From NCBI RefSeq assembly GCF_030388325.1, contig NZ_CP103794.1, positions 1,550,001 through 1,614,000 on the forward strand: DNA of 64,000 nt, given 5' to 3'. Below, in pieces: positions 1 through 9,230 of the stretch (its first letter is position 1; each line of letters opens with the position of its first letter). The translations under genes were made by a program, and so were the position numbers. The DNA is from Flavobacterium johnsoniae (lineage in GTDB: Bacteria; Bacteroidota; Bacteroidia; Flavobacteriales; Flavobacteriaceae). The notes beneath the pieces are model-generated. The model had not been told where the DNA came from, made no database searches, and saw only the letters and a program-made list of their open reading frames with translations.

Positions 1-1
1 A

Positions 2-2449
2 GCTACTGCACAAACGAAAGTGAGTGGAATTGTTTTGGACAAGTCTAACCAGCCAATACCTTTTGCAAATGTTGTTTTTAAAGGTTCAAATACAGGAATC
101 GTTTCTAACGAAGATGGACGTTTTTATTTAGAATCGCCAAATACTTATACAGCTTTATTAGTTACATCGGCAGGATTTTCAGATAAAGAAGTTCCTTTAG
201 AAAAAGCCGTTAATTATAATTTTAAAATTGTTTTAGGCGAAGCCGAAGCACTAAATGAAGTTGTAATTTATACGGGAAAAACTTCCAAAAAGAATAATCC
301 AGCATTGGATATTTTGAGAAAAATTTGGGAAAGAAAACGTAAAAATGGACTTTACCAATTCAATCAATATCAAATGCAGAAGTATGAAAAAGTAGAGTTT
401 GACATGAATACGATTGATAGTGCATTCATGAAAAATAAACTTTTTAAAGGAATGGAGTTTGTTTTCAATCATGTTGATACTTCTGATGTTACGGGAAAAA
501 CATATCTTCCAATTTTTATCAACGAATCGGTTTACGATGTTTACGGAGATAACAAACTAAAGAAAGTAAAAGAAAATCTGACAGGGAATAAAATGTCTGG
601 TTTTAATGGAAATCAGCAGATTTTATCTTTTGTAAAAGATCTTTATTCTGATTATAATATTTACGATAATCACCTTAAATTTTTTGATAAAAGTTTTACA
701 AGTCCACTTTCTAAAACTGGAATTGATGTCTATAATTATGTATTAAAAGACAGTGCTTATATCGATAAAAAATGGTGTTTTAATATTGTTTTTTATCCGA
801 GACGTAAAAACGAATTAACTTTTAAAGGAGATTTCTGGGTAAACGATACCACTTTTGCAATTAAAAAAATCAATATGGGCGTTACTAAAAGCGCTAATAT
901 TAACTGGGTAAAAGATATTTATATAGAGCAGGAATTCGAAGTAGAAAATGATTCTATTTTCTTGTTGACGCGCGATTATATGATGTCTGATTTTGCTTTG
1001 AACAAAAAAGAAAAATCAAAAGGGGTCTACGGAAAACGTACTACTTTATATAGAAATCATAAATTCAATATTCAGAAACCAGAGAAGTTTTATAAAGAAG
1101 AAGTCAATTTTATTGATAACACAGTTTATGAACGGCCTCCAGAATTCTGGGAAGAAAATCGTTTCGAAAAATTAAATAAGGACGAAGCAGGTATTTATAA
1201 AATGCTTGATACTTTGCAAACCGTCAAGCGATTCAAGCAGTTATACAATCTCGTCTCCATTTTAGGAAGTGGTTACGTCGAATTTAAAAACTTCGACTAT
1301 GGGCCAATTTTCTCTACTTTTGGTTATAATGAAGTAGAAGGATTACGATTGAGGGTTGGAGGAAGAACGTATTTTGGACCAAATGATCCATGGCGTATAC
1401 AAGCCTACACAGCTTACGGATTTGATGATAATAAATTCAAATACGGAGTTTCTGGAAAATGGATGGTCGATAAAAAAAATCGAGTTATTATTTCTGGAGG
1501 AAATAGGCGTGACATCGAACAAATTGGTGCCAGTTTAACTACAACAAATGACGTTTTAGGGAGAAGTTTTGCATCCTCCGCTTTATTTACGACGGGGAGT
1601 AATGGAAAGCTGACCAATATTAATTTGAGTAACGTTTCTGTTGAAATGGAAGTTAAAAAGAACTTTGTAGTTTCGGCAGGACTTTCATATCGAACGTTAG
1701 AATCTGCGTCAAAAACCTTTAGTCTAGATTATTATACCACTTTGCCAAGCGCTACAAATCCTACGGGTGTTGTTCAGAGCATGGTAAAACAGTCTGAAGC
1801 GAATATTCAATTCGAATATATGCCAAATAGAAAAACCATTGGTTATGGTGTTGAAAGAGATTTAGTTGATAGTCCTTTTAGTCATTTCTTTGTTAATTTT
1901 AGTTACGGTCTAAAAGGAGTTATGGATAGTGATTTTGCCTACGAAAAAATTCAGATCTTTTACAAACAACCAATTATTATTGGTCCGTTAGGAAGATCTA
2001 ATATTATTTTAGAAACAGGAAAAACATTCGGAACAATTCCGTTAGGATTAATGAGTGTAATTCCGGGTAACCAAACTTATTTTACAATCGAAAATACATT
2101 TAGTAACCTTAATTTCTACGAGTTCGTTACAGATCAATATACAACTTTGCAGTGGAATCATGATTTTGGAGGAAGATTGTTTGCGAGAATTCCGTTCATG
2201 AGAAAACTTAATTGGAGAGAATTTATTGGAGTTAGAGCCGTACACGGAACTATTTCTGATGCTAATCGTGCCATTAATGCTTCTGGATTGCCATATAATG
2301 CGCCTGAGAAAGTGTATTGGGAATATAATGCAGGAATTGGAAATATCTTCAAAGTTTTCCGTCTTGATTTCTCTTGGAGAGGAAACTATTTAGATATGCC
2401 AGATGCACATAAATTTGCCATAAAAGGATCTTTCGGGTTTTATTTTTAA
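2..2449 (+). CDS. DUF5686 and carboxypeptidase-regulatory-like domain protein, 5' end outside window
   Basis: The reading frame is already open at the left edge, and the residues before the first GTG (ATAQTK) look like the end of a signal peptide, so the true start lies upstream. The first 90 or so visible residues form a carboxypeptidase-D regulatory-like beta-sandwich (SGIVLDKSNQPIPFANV, then NEDGRFYL). The remaining 700 residues match the DUF5686 pattern of Bacteroidota and end in Gly/aromatic strands finishing FGFYF, typical of an outer-membrane barrel. It is probably an outer-membrane protein; the substrate is unknown. Family assignment is from recognition and function is not established. 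Confidence 0.85.
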   Translation, partial: ATAQTKVSGIVLDKSNQPIPFANVVFKGSNTGIVSNEDGRFYLESPNTYTALLVTSAGFSDKEVPLEKAVNYNFKIVLGEAEALNEVVIYTGKTSKKNNPALDILRKIWERKRKNGLYQFNQYQMQKYEKVEFDMNTIDSAFMKNKLFKGMEFVFNHVDTSDVTGKTYLPIFINESVYDVYGDNKLKKVKENLTGNKMSGFNGNQQILSFVKDLYSDYNIYDNHLKFFDKSFTSPLSKTGIDVYNYVLKDSAYIDKKWCFNIVFYPRRKNELTFKGDFWVNDTTFAIKKINMGVTKSANINWVKDIYIEQEFEVENDSIFLLTRDYMMSDFALNKKEKSKGVYGKRTTLYRNHKFNIQKPEKFYKEEVNFIDNTVYERPPEFWEENRFEKLNKDEAGIYKMLDTLQTVKRFKQLYNLVSILGSGYVEFKNFDYGPIFSTFGYNEVEGLRLRVGGRTYFGPNDPWRIQAYTAYGFDDNKFKYGVSGKWMVDKKNRVIISGGNRRDIEQIGASLTTTNDVLGRSFASSALFTTGSNGKLTNINLSNVSVEMEVKKNFVVSAGLSYRTLESASKTFSLDYYTTLPSATNPTGVVQSMVKQSEANIQFEYMPNRKTIGYGVERDLVDSPFSHFFVNFSYGLKGVMDSDFAYEKIQIFYKQPIIIGPLGRSNIILETGKTFGTIPLGLMSVIPGNQTYFTIENTFSNLNFYEFVTDQYTTLQWNHDFGGRLFARIPFMRKLNWREFIGVRAVHGTISDANRAINASGLPYNAPEKVYWEYNAGIGNIFKVFRLDFSWRGNYLDMPDAHKFAIKGSFGFYF

Positions 2450-2465
2450 AAAGAAACAAAGGCTC

Positions 2466-2514
2466 AAAATAACAAAGTCGCAAAGGTTTAAAATCTTTGC
2501 GACTTTGTTATTTT
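2466..2514. terminator. Perfect 20-bp inverted repeat after the DUF5686 gene
   Basis: Arms at 2466-2485 and 2495-2514 pair perfectly around a 9-nt loop. The 3' arm ends in TTTT. It begins 17 nt after the upstream stop codon and probably acts as a terminator. The arm contains the AAGTCGCAAAG word, and related GCGACTTGGCGCCTTTGCGA text follows at about 2540, so it also belongs to a family of intergenic repeat words seen elsewhere in the window. Confidence 0.65.
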
Positions 2515-2609
2515 AAAATCTTTATGCAAAAAGAACTCTGCGACTTGGCGCCTTTGCGAGAACTAATTTCATTTTTCTTATTTTTGATTTACTTTAGAAA
2601 TCTAAAACC

Positions 2610-3209
2610 ATGCAAGAAGCTATTGATTTTCTTTCATCCAAAAATGCAATATTTCTAGAAATTATTGAGAAATATGGTTTGCCACAAATTCCTAAGCGTC
2701 CGCCAGGTTTTGAAACTTTGGTATTGCTGATATTGGAGCAACAGGTTTCTATAGATTCGGCGAAAGCCACATTTTTAAAAATTAAATCCTATACAACTTG
2801 CAATCCTGAAACAATGGCGATTTTGCCAGACGAAGAATTTAGAAACTTGGGAGTAAGTCGTCAGAAAACCAAATACATAAAGATTTTAGCAGAAGCAATT
2901 TTAAACAAAGAATTAGATGTTGAAAGTTTAGCTTTAAAATCTGTAAAGCAAGTTCGTGAAGAATTAATTAAACTAAAAGGAATTGGAAACTGGACCATCG
3001 ATATTTATTTAATGTTCTGTCTTCAAGAACCCGATTTGATTCCTTTAGGAGATATTGCCGTGATTAACACTATAAAAGAATTACTGAATATTCACGATAA
3101 GAAAGAAATGGAAATTCATGCTGAACAATGGAGTCCTTATCGTTCTTATGCGACCTATTTGCTTTGGCATTATTACCTGAAAAAAAGAAATCGAACAATT
3201 ACTTATTAA
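2610..3209 (+). CDS. DNA-3-methyladenine glycosylase (HhH-GPD, AlkA-like)
   Basis: This 199-aa protein has the helix-hairpin-helix GPD signature: LKGIGNWTIDIYLM at about 122-135, followed by the candidate catalytic aspartate in PLGDIAV (Asp148). Family members excise alkylated bases such as 3-methyladenine in base excision repair. The protein is shorter than E. coli AlkA and lacks its N-terminal domain, as is usual for the short bacterial AlkA-like enzymes. The end, WHYYLKKRN, also fits the family. It appears to be a single gene; the following ppa gene has its own promoter. Confidence 0.85.
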   Translation: MQEAIDFLSSKNAIFLEIIEKYGLPQIPKRPPGFETLVLLILEQQVSIDSAKATFLKIKSYTTCNPETMAILPDEEFRNLGVSRQKTKYIKILAEAILNKELDVESLALKSVKQVREELIKLKGIGNWTIDIYLMFCLQEPDLIPLGDIAVINTIKELLNIHDKKEMEIHAEQWSPYRSYATYLLWHYYLKKRNRTITY

Positions 3210-3257
3210 ATGCTTGTTTTTTAAACTCTAATGCGGATAATTTAACCTTGTTTTTTA

Positions 3258-3287
3258 TTGTAAAACTAGATTCTTTGGTTATTTTTG
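3258..3287 (+). promoter_or_regulatory. Promoter of ppa (Bacteroidota type)
   Basis: TTG at 3258-3260, a 19-nt spacer, then TATTTTTG at 3280-3287, a perfect TAnnTTTG element. The start of transcription would lie near 3293, giving a 5' UTR of about 28 nt before the ppa ATG. Confidence 0.7.
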
Positions 3288-3320
3288 CAACCGAAATTAT
3301 AGAAACAATAAAAAACGAAA

Positions 3321-3851
3321 ATGACCGCAGACAAATTAACGACTTTCGATGTGTTGATCGAAATACCGAGAGGAAGCAGAAATAAATACGAGTACGATTT
3401 TGAAATTAAAAGAATGCGTTTTGATAGAATGTTATTCTCTTCAATGATGTATCCAGCAGATTACGGATTTATTCCAGAAACTTTGGCTTTAGACGGAGAT
3501 CCTCTTGATGTATTAGTTTTAATTAACGAACCAACTTTTCCTGGATGTGTAATTGAAGTAAAGCCAATTGGAGTTTTCCACATGGCAGATGATAAAGGAC
3601 CAGACGAAAAAATTATTTGTGTACCAGTTTCAGATCCAATCTGGAATTCATTAAACGATCTTTCAGATATTAACGGACACTTATTAAAAGAAATCGAGCA
3701 TTTCTTCCAAGTTTACAAAGATCTTGAAAACAAAAAAGTAGATGTAGAAGGATGGGGAGACGTAAAAGAAGCTTACGACATTATCGCTGAGTGTACAAAA
3801 CGTTTTGATGATATTGAAAATAAACCAGCAGGATTATTTAGCATTAAATAA
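3321..3851 (+). CDS. ppa: Inorganic pyrophosphatase, soluble
   Basis: A 176-aa family I soluble pyrophosphatase that hydrolyses PPi to two phosphates in the cytoplasm and pulls biosynthetic reactions forward. Visible signatures are the N-terminal IEIPRGSRNKYEYD, the YPADYGFIPETL segment and the metal-binding DGDPLDVLVL loop at about 54-63. Length matches the prokaryotic family. It starts at ATG 3321 behind its own promoter. The next gene is the membrane pyrophosphatase, so both PPi-using systems sit side by side, separated by a terminator. Confidence 0.95.
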   Translation: MTADKLTTFDVLIEIPRGSRNKYEYDFEIKRMRFDRMLFSSMMYPADYGFIPETLALDGDPLDVLVLINEPTFPGCVIEVKPIGVFHMADDKGPDEKIICVPVSDPIWNSLNDLSDINGHLLKEIEHFFQVYKDLENKKVDVEGWGDVKEAYDIIAECTKRFDDIENKPAGLFSIK

Positions 3852-3871
3852 TTTAAGCACCCATAATATAT

Positions 3872-3909
3872 AAAAAAAGCAATACTACCGTCAGGAGTAT
3901 TGCTTTTTT
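3872..3909 (+). terminator. Intrinsic terminator after ppa
   Basis: GCAATACT (stem) pairs with AGTATTGC around a 9-nt loop at 3887-3895. It is flanked by an A-run on the 5' side and followed by six T residues. Confidence 0.85.
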
Positions 3910-3964
3910 GTTTAAATTCGTTTTAGTTAGATTGTTGACTATTAACCAAAACCATTAATATATT

Positions 3965-6517
3965 ATGAATGCATTTATGATTTACCTGCCTATTGTCATG
4001 GCAGTTTTAGGATTACTTTTCATGGGAATAAAAAGGAGTTGGGTTTTAAAACAAGACGCTGGAGACGGTAAGATGAAAGAGATTTCAGATTACATCTACG
4101 AAGGAGCCTTAGCCTTCCTAAAAGCAGAATATAAATTACTAACCATTTTCGTAATTATTGCCAGTTTAGCTTTGGCAGGAATTACATTTATTCCGGGAGT
4201 TAAAACACATTTATTAATCGTAATTGCATTTATTTTTGGTGCATTATTTTCTGCTTATGCCGGGAATATTGGAATGAAAATAGCAACTAAAACAAACGTA
4301 AGAACAACTCAAGCGGCACGTACAAGTTTACCTCAAGCCTTAAAAGTTTCTTTTGGTGGAGGAACCGTAATGGGTTTAGGTGTTGCAGGTTTGGCTGTTT
4401 TAGGTTTGACAGCTTTTTTTATAATTTTCTTTAATCTTTTTTCTGATGGAGTTTGGAAAGATACCGATACAATGACCGTTGTCTTAGAAACTTTAGCAGG
4501 CTTTTCGCTTGGTGCAGAATCTATTGCATTGTTTGCCAGAGTTGGAGGAGGAATCTACACAAAAGCTGCTGACGTTGGTGCTGATTTAGTTGGTAAAGTT
4601 GAAGCAGGAATTCCAGAAGATGATCCGCGTAATCCAGCAACAATTGCTGATAACGTAGGAGATAATGTCGGTGACGTTGCGGGTATGGGAGCTGATTTAT
4701 TTGGTTCGTATGTAGCAACAGTTCTAGCAGCAATGGTACTCGGAAATTATGTAATAAAAGATATGGGAGGAAGTATCAATGACGCTTTTGGCGGAATTGG
4801 CCCAATTTTACTTCCAATGGCAATTGCTGGTTTCGGAATTATATTCTCTATTATAGGAACACTTTTAGTGAAAATTTCAGACGATAGCGCAAGAGAAGCT
4901 CATGTACAGAAAGCATTAAATGTTGGAAACTGGGTTTCTATTGTTTTAACAGCTGTTGCCTGTTTCTTTTTAGTGCAATATATGTTGCCTGAAACGATGC
5001 AAATGAGCTTTTTTGGCGAAGGTTCTAAAGTGATTTCATCAATGAGAGTTTTCTATGCAACTATAGTTGGATTAGTTGTTGGTGGAGCAATTTCATCAGT
5101 AACAGAATATTATACAGGATTAGGTACAAAACCAGTTTTGGCAATTGTACAAAAATCATCAACTGGTGCAGGAACAAACGTAATTGCAGGTTTGGCGACA
5201 GGAATGATTTCTACATTTCCAACTGTAATTTTGTTTGCTGTAGCAATTTGGATTTCGTATGCTTTAGCAGGATTTTATGGAGTGGCGCTGGCTGCTTCGG
5301 CAATGATGGCAACGACAGCAATGCAATTGGCAATCGATGCTTTCGGACCAATTTCTGATAATGCTGGAGGAATTGCCGAAATGAGCGAATTACCAAAAGA
5401 AGTTCGTACAAGAACCGATATTTTAGATTCAGTAGGAAATACAACAGCAGCAACTGGAAAAGGTTTTGCAATTGCTTCTGCGGCATTAACTTCGCTAGCT
5501 TTATTTGCAGCTTATGTAACGTTTACAGGAATAGACGGAATTAATATTTTTAAAGCGCCTGTTTTAGCGATGTTATTTGTCGGCGGAATGATTCCGGTAG
5601 TTTTCTCTGCTTTGGCAATGAATTCTGTTGGAAAAGCGGCAATGGATATGGTGTACGAAGTTCGTCGCCAGTTCAAAGAAATTGCTGGAATTATGGAAGG
5701 AACAGGAAAACCTGAATATGGAAAATGCGTTGAAATTTCTACAAAAGCCGCTCTTCGCGAAATGATGCTACCAGGAATTCTGACAATCGGTTTTCCTATT
5801 TTAATTGTTCTTTTAGGGAAATTAGTTTATTCAGACAATAATCAGTTGATTGCTGAAATGTTGGGAGGATATATGGCTGGAGTTACGGTTTCTGGTGTTC
5901 TTTGGGCAGTTTTTCAAAATAATGCAGGAGGTGCTTGGGATAATGCTAAAAAATCTTTCGAAGCTGGAGTTATGATCAACGGCGAAATGACTTATAAAGG
6001 TTCAGATGCGCATAAAGCAGCCGTAACTGGTGATACTGTTGGGGATCCGTTTAAAGATACTTCTGGACCTTCAATGAATATTTTAATCAAATTAACTTGT
6101 TTAATTGGGTTGGTAATTGCTCCAATTTTGGGTGAAGGAAATGCACATTCTGATATTGCTGGAAAAGCTTCTTGCTGTGCTAAAACAGAACTACACGCTG
6201 GCGGAGTTTCTAAATGTGGTGATTTGTCTAAAATGACGAAAGAAGAATGCATCAAGATGTGTAAAGAAAAAGGTTGTTCTCCAGAAGAAACGGCTAAATG
6301 TTTAGCTCATTTTGATGAAAATGGAAATCCTTATAAAAAAACGGATTGTTTTGACACAAGCAAATATGAGAAAAAATCATCTGTGAAAGTGGAAGTCAAA
6401 AATATAAACGGAAAAACGACTGGAACTGTTACTAAAACAGAAAATGGTAAAACAACAACTGAAGTTTTTGAAGGAACAGAAGAAGAAGTTTTAGCGAAAG
6501 TTGAAGCTGCGAAATAA
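3965..6517 (+). CDS. hppA: Membrane-bound ion-pumping pyrophosphatase, K+-dependent type, with Cys-rich C-terminal tail
   Basis: An 850-aa polytopic protein coupling PPi hydrolysis to cation export across the inner membrane. The substrate-site signature DVGADLVGKVEAGIPEDDPR and the DNVGDNVGDVAGMGADLF segment are intact. GNTTAATG carries Ala and Gly at the two positions that mark K+-dependent enzymes (Lys/Thr in K+-independent ones). In the TM6 motif LFESY of Na+ pumps the glutamate is Gly (LFGSY), and a Glu appears instead in GFSLGAES. From what I recall of work on the F. johnsoniae enzyme, this pattern goes with H+ pumping. Residues from about 730 onward form an unusual soluble extension with eight cysteines, including CC and CIKMC, then a Lys/Thr/Glu-rich end. 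Confidence 0.93.
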   Translation: MNAFMIYLPIVMAVLGLLFMGIKRSWVLKQDAGDGKMKEISDYIYEGALAFLKAEYKLLTIFVIIASLALAGITFIPGVKTHLLIVIAFIFGALFSAYAGNIGMKIATKTNVRTTQAARTSLPQALKVSFGGGTVMGLGVAGLAVLGLTAFFIIFFNLFSDGVWKDTDTMTVVLETLAGFSLGAESIALFARVGGGIYTKAADVGADLVGKVEAGIPEDDPRNPATIADNVGDNVGDVAGMGADLFGSYVATVLAAMVLGNYVIKDMGGSINDAFGGIGPILLPMAIAGFGIIFSIIGTLLVKISDDSAREAHVQKALNVGNWVSIVLTAVACFFLVQYMLPETMQMSFFGEGSKVISSMRVFYATIVGLVVGGAISSVTEYYTGLGTKPVLAIVQKSSTGAGTNVIAGLATGMISTFPTVILFAVAIWISYALAGFYGVALAASAMMATTAMQLAIDAFGPISDNAGGIAEMSELPKEVRTRTDILDSVGNTTAATGKGFAIASAALTSLALFAAYVTFTGIDGINIFKAPVLAMLFVGGMIPVVFSALAMNSVGKAAMDMVYEVRRQFKEIAGIMEGTGKPEYGKCVEISTKAALREMMLPGILTIGFPILIVLLGKLVYSDNNQLIAEMLGGYMAGVTVSGVLWAVFQNNAGGAWDNAKKSFEAGVMINGEMTYKGSDAHKAAVTGDTVGDPFKDTSGPSMNILIKLTCLIGLVIAPILGEGNAHSDIAGKASCCAKTELHAGGVSKCGDLSKMTKEECIKMCKEKGCSPEETAKCLAHFDENGNPYKKTDCFDTSKYEKKSSVKVEVKNINGKTTGTVTKTENGKTTTEVFEGTEEEVLAKVEAAK

Positions 6518-6573
6518 TAATAACATGATAACTTTGTCAAAGTTTAAAACTTTGACAAAGCTTCTTGAAACAG

Positions 6574-6607
6574 AAATGCCTCTAAATAATTTTAGAGGCA
6601 TTTTTTA
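6574..6607 (+). terminator. Intrinsic terminator after hppA
   Basis: The 13-bp stem AAATGCCTCTAAA/TTTAGAGGCATTT has a 4-nt loop and is followed by a T-run. A second inverted repeat lies just upstream at about 6531-6560 (ACTTTGTCAAAG with CTTTGACAAAG). The convergent kinase gene ends at 6636. Confidence 0.85.
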
Positions 6608-6635
6608 TTTCGTGTAAATCTGTGCAATTCGTGTT

Positions 6636-7250
6636 TTAAAACAACCCATTCAATTCAGCATCAATTCTATTGATAATGTCACCTAAATCTTCAGGATTAT
6701 CAACAAAATTAATATTATCCACATCAATAATTAGGAGTTTTCCTTTTGCATAAGTCTGAATCCAAGCTTCGTATCTTTCATTCAAACGGCTTAAATAATC
6801 GATAGAAATAGAGTTTTCATATTCGCGTCCGCGTTTGTGAATCTGTCCAACTAAATTTGGAATAGAACTTCTTAAATAAATCAATAAATCTGGAGCTTTT
6901 ACCAACGATTCCATTAATTCGAACAAAGACGTATAATTTTCAAAATCACGACTTGTCATTAATCCCATTGCATATAAGTTGGGAGCGAAAATATGCGCAT
7001 CTTCATAAATCGTTCTGTCTTGAATGATTTTTTTTCCGCTTTCGCGAATTTGCTGCACTTGACGAAAACGGCTGTTTAGGAAATAAATCTGAAGATTAAA
7101 CGACCAACGCTCCATTTGATGGTAAAAATCATCCAAATACGGATTATCAACTACATCTTCATAATGAGGTTCCCATTTGAAATGTTTTGCTAATAATTTG
7201 GTTAGAGTGGTCTTTCCTGCGCCTATGTTTCCTGCTATTGCTATGTGCAT
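6636..7250 (-). CDS. Deoxynucleoside kinase
   Basis: A 204-aa member of the dCK/dGK/dAK family that phosphorylates deoxynucleosides for nucleotide salvage. It begins with the P-loop GNIGAGKTTL at 7-16, followed by the QDRTIYEDAHIF motif equivalent to the DRS-type segment, and an Arg-rich lid-like stretch (LIYLRSSIPNLVGQIHKRGREYE). Its start codon overlaps the stop of the upstream gene at 7250, so the two are translationally linked. Exact base specificity cannot be read from the sequence. Confidence 0.88.
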   Translation of the reverse strand: MHIAIAGNIGAGKTTLTKLLAKHFKWEPHYEDVVDNPYLDDFYHQMERWSFNLQIYFLNSRFRQVQQIRESGKKIIQDRTIYEDAHIFAPNLYAMGLMTSRDFENYTSLFELMESLVKAPDLLIYLRSSIPNLVGQIHKRGREYENSISIDYLSRLNERYEAWIQTYAKGKLLIIDVDNINFVDNPEDLGDIINRIDAELNGLF

Positions 7251-8065
7251 TACGGTGTTACGATTTTATAATTTGATATATCTGTAGCTGTAAAAATAGA
7301 TAAAATTTGTTCTTTGTAATAAAAATTGTCAAAGGTTTTTTCTAAAATTTTAATCTCAGAAACCGCATCAGGATTTGATTTGTCAATTCCTCTAAAAAAC
7401 AATAAATTATCTTTAGTGAAAAGATATTGTGAAGAACTAATTATGGCAATTTTATCAAAATCTTTTATTTTGCCCAATAAAGTTATTTTTCCAAAAATAT
7501 CGCAGGAGTACCAATTGTTTTTTTTATCAATCCAAATGAAAGTATTAAAATCAGTTTGATAATATTTAATTGGTTCTGTTAACGGAATGGAAACTGTTTT
7601 ATATTCATTTTTTAAATAATCAAAAAGACTAATTTGCTGGTTTAATGCATTGTAAATCCAAAGCTGATTTTGTGTAGACATTCCGATAGCCGTAACAACA
7701 ATTGGTGTGGGATTTTGAGAAAAATTAATTTCAGTCATTTTATTTAGCTGATTATCCAACAAAACAACACTATTAAAATCTTCGTAAAACAATACTATTT
7801 TCAACGGATTTTGTAAATCAACTTTGGTGATTTTTCCCAATGAAACATTTTTATATTCAAAAAGTTCATTTCCTTTTGTTTTACTAAAAACGTTATTTTT
7901 AATTTGATAAGAATATCCAAAAGCATCATATCCTAAAAACTCATCTGAATTATTTTTAAAATGAGAAATTAAAGTAGCGTTTATGCTCGAATTCTGGGCA
8001 GAAACCGCATTTACAGTGCAGAAAAAAAGAAAAGAAAATAGAAGTTTTTGCACCTTTTTAGACAT
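7250..8065 (-). CDS. Secreted protein of unknown function, beta-propeller-like
   Basis: A 271-aa protein with a clear signal peptide (KLLFSFLFFCTVNAVSAQ). The mature part is built of short hydrophobic strands with repeated IDKKNNWYSCD- and LLDNQLNKM-like segments, suggesting a small propeller that may sit in the periplasm. I do not recognise a named family. The gene sits directly before the deoxynucleoside kinase with a start/stop overlap, an arrangement that suggests co-expression rather than a shared reaction. Confidence 0.7.
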   Translation of the reverse strand: MSKKVQKLLFSFLFFCTVNAVSAQNSSINATLISHFKNNSDEFLGYDAFGYSYQIKNNVFSKTKGNELFEYKNVSLGKITKVDLQNPLKIVLFYEDFNSVVLLDNQLNKMTEINFSQNPTPIVVTAIGMSTQNQLWIYNALNQQISLFDYLKNEYKTVSIPLTEPIKYYQTDFNTFIWIDKKNNWYSCDIFGKITLLGKIKDFDKIAIISSSQYLFTKDNLLFFRGIDKSNPDAVSEIKILEKTFDNFYYKEQILSIFTATDISNYKIVTP

Positions 8066-8280
8066 GAGAAAATTGATTTACAAGAGTACCAAATTACAAA
8101 AAACCTTTGTTAGAAAATCATTTTTAGAGCTTAAACCTTTTTTTATTCTAATAGTCTAAAAAATAAGCGGTTCTATCTATATCATAAAGCCATTAATATA
8201 TTTAATTTTTAGGATTTTAAAATTAGTAATACATTTGAATGTAAGTTTTCTCGGATTTACTCAACTTTAAAGAAAATGAA

Positions 8281-9171
8281 ATGAAGAAATTATTTTTTTA
8301 CATGACACTGATGCTTGTTTCTGTACAAATTCAGGCTCAAAAAGATTTTCAAGGAATGGCTGTTTATGAGTCAAAAACGCAAATGCTAAAGTTTGAAGGA
8401 ATGCGCGGAAACAGAGATATTACGCCAGAAATGCAAAAAAGCATGGAAGAGCGTATGAAAAAGATGCTTGAAAAAACCTTTATTTTAAACTTCGATAAAT
8501 CGGCATCAATCTATAAAGAAGAAGAAAAATTAGAAGCGCCAGGACAGCAAGGCGGTTTTCGTGTAATGTTTGGTTCGCTAACAGGCGGTGGCGGAACTTT
8601 CTATAAAGACGTAAAGACAAAATCGTATACAGTTGATAAAGAATTTATGGGCAAGGAATTTCTTGTGGTAGATTCTCTTCCAAAATTGAACTGGAAATTA
8701 GAACAAGAAACAAAACAAATTGGTGGTTATAACTGTTTCAAAGCTACAGTTGTAAAACCGGCTAGTAAGACCGATTTTAGAAACTTCAGACCTAAAAACA
8801 ACGACGATTCTAAAAAAGAGGAAACTAAAAAGACTTCTGGAGAAACAAAAACCAACTTTACGGATAACTTCGAAATTCCAAAAGAAATTGTGGTAACTGC
8901 TTGGTATACACCAGAAATTCCGGTGAATCAAGGGCCAGAAAATTATTGGGGACTTCCTGGTTTAATTTTAGAAATCAACGATGGAACTACTACAATTTTA
9001 TGTTCGAAAATTGTTCTAAATGCCAAAGAAAAAGTAGAAATAAAGCCATCTAAAAAAGGAAAAGTAATTTCTCAGAAAGAATACGATGAAACGGTAGTAA
9101 AAAAAATGGAGGAATTTAGAGAAATGAATCGTGGTCGCGCGGGCGGACCGCCACCTCCGATGGGAAGATAA
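8281..9171 (+). CDS. GLPGLI family protein
   Basis: A 296-aa secreted protein with an N-terminal signal peptide (LFFYMTLMLVSVQIQAQ) and the family-defining motif in ENYWGLPGLILEINDG at about 221-236. The protein ends in a Gly/Pro-rich tail (GRAGGPPPPMGR). Function is unknown; family members in Bacteroidota are commonly encoded next to an outer-membrane carboxypeptidase-regulatory/TonB-type barrel, and here such a gene follows at 9231 after 59 nt. A TACATTTG -7-like element lies at 8230-8237, but no clear -33 partner was seen. Confidence 0.88.
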   Translation: MKKLFFYMTLMLVSVQIQAQKDFQGMAVYESKTQMLKFEGMRGNRDITPEMQKSMEERMKKMLEKTFILNFDKSASIYKEEEKLEAPGQQGGFRVMFGSLTGGGGTFYKDVKTKSYTVDKEFMGKEFLVVDSLPKLNWKLEQETKQIGGYNCFKATVVKPASKTDFRNFRPKNNDDSKKEETKKTSGETKTNFTDNFEIPKEIVVTAWYTPEIPVNQGPENYWGLPGLILEINDGTTTILCSKIVLNAKEKVEIKPSKKGKVISQKEYDETVVKKMEEFREMNRGRAGGPPPPMGR

Positions 9172-9230
9172 AATTATAAAATTCCAATCCCGAAGCTTCG
9201 GGATAAACGCCAAAATACAATATTTTGATA

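Noticed and set aside
3128..3385. ORF overlapping the end of the glycosylase and the start of ppa
   Set aside because: It overlaps two clear genes in another frame and runs through the ppa promoter, with no recognisable protein features.
4521..5486. Antisense ORFs inside hppA
   Set aside because: They are Leu/Gln-rich products of the reverse complement of a biased coding frame, with no start context or domain.
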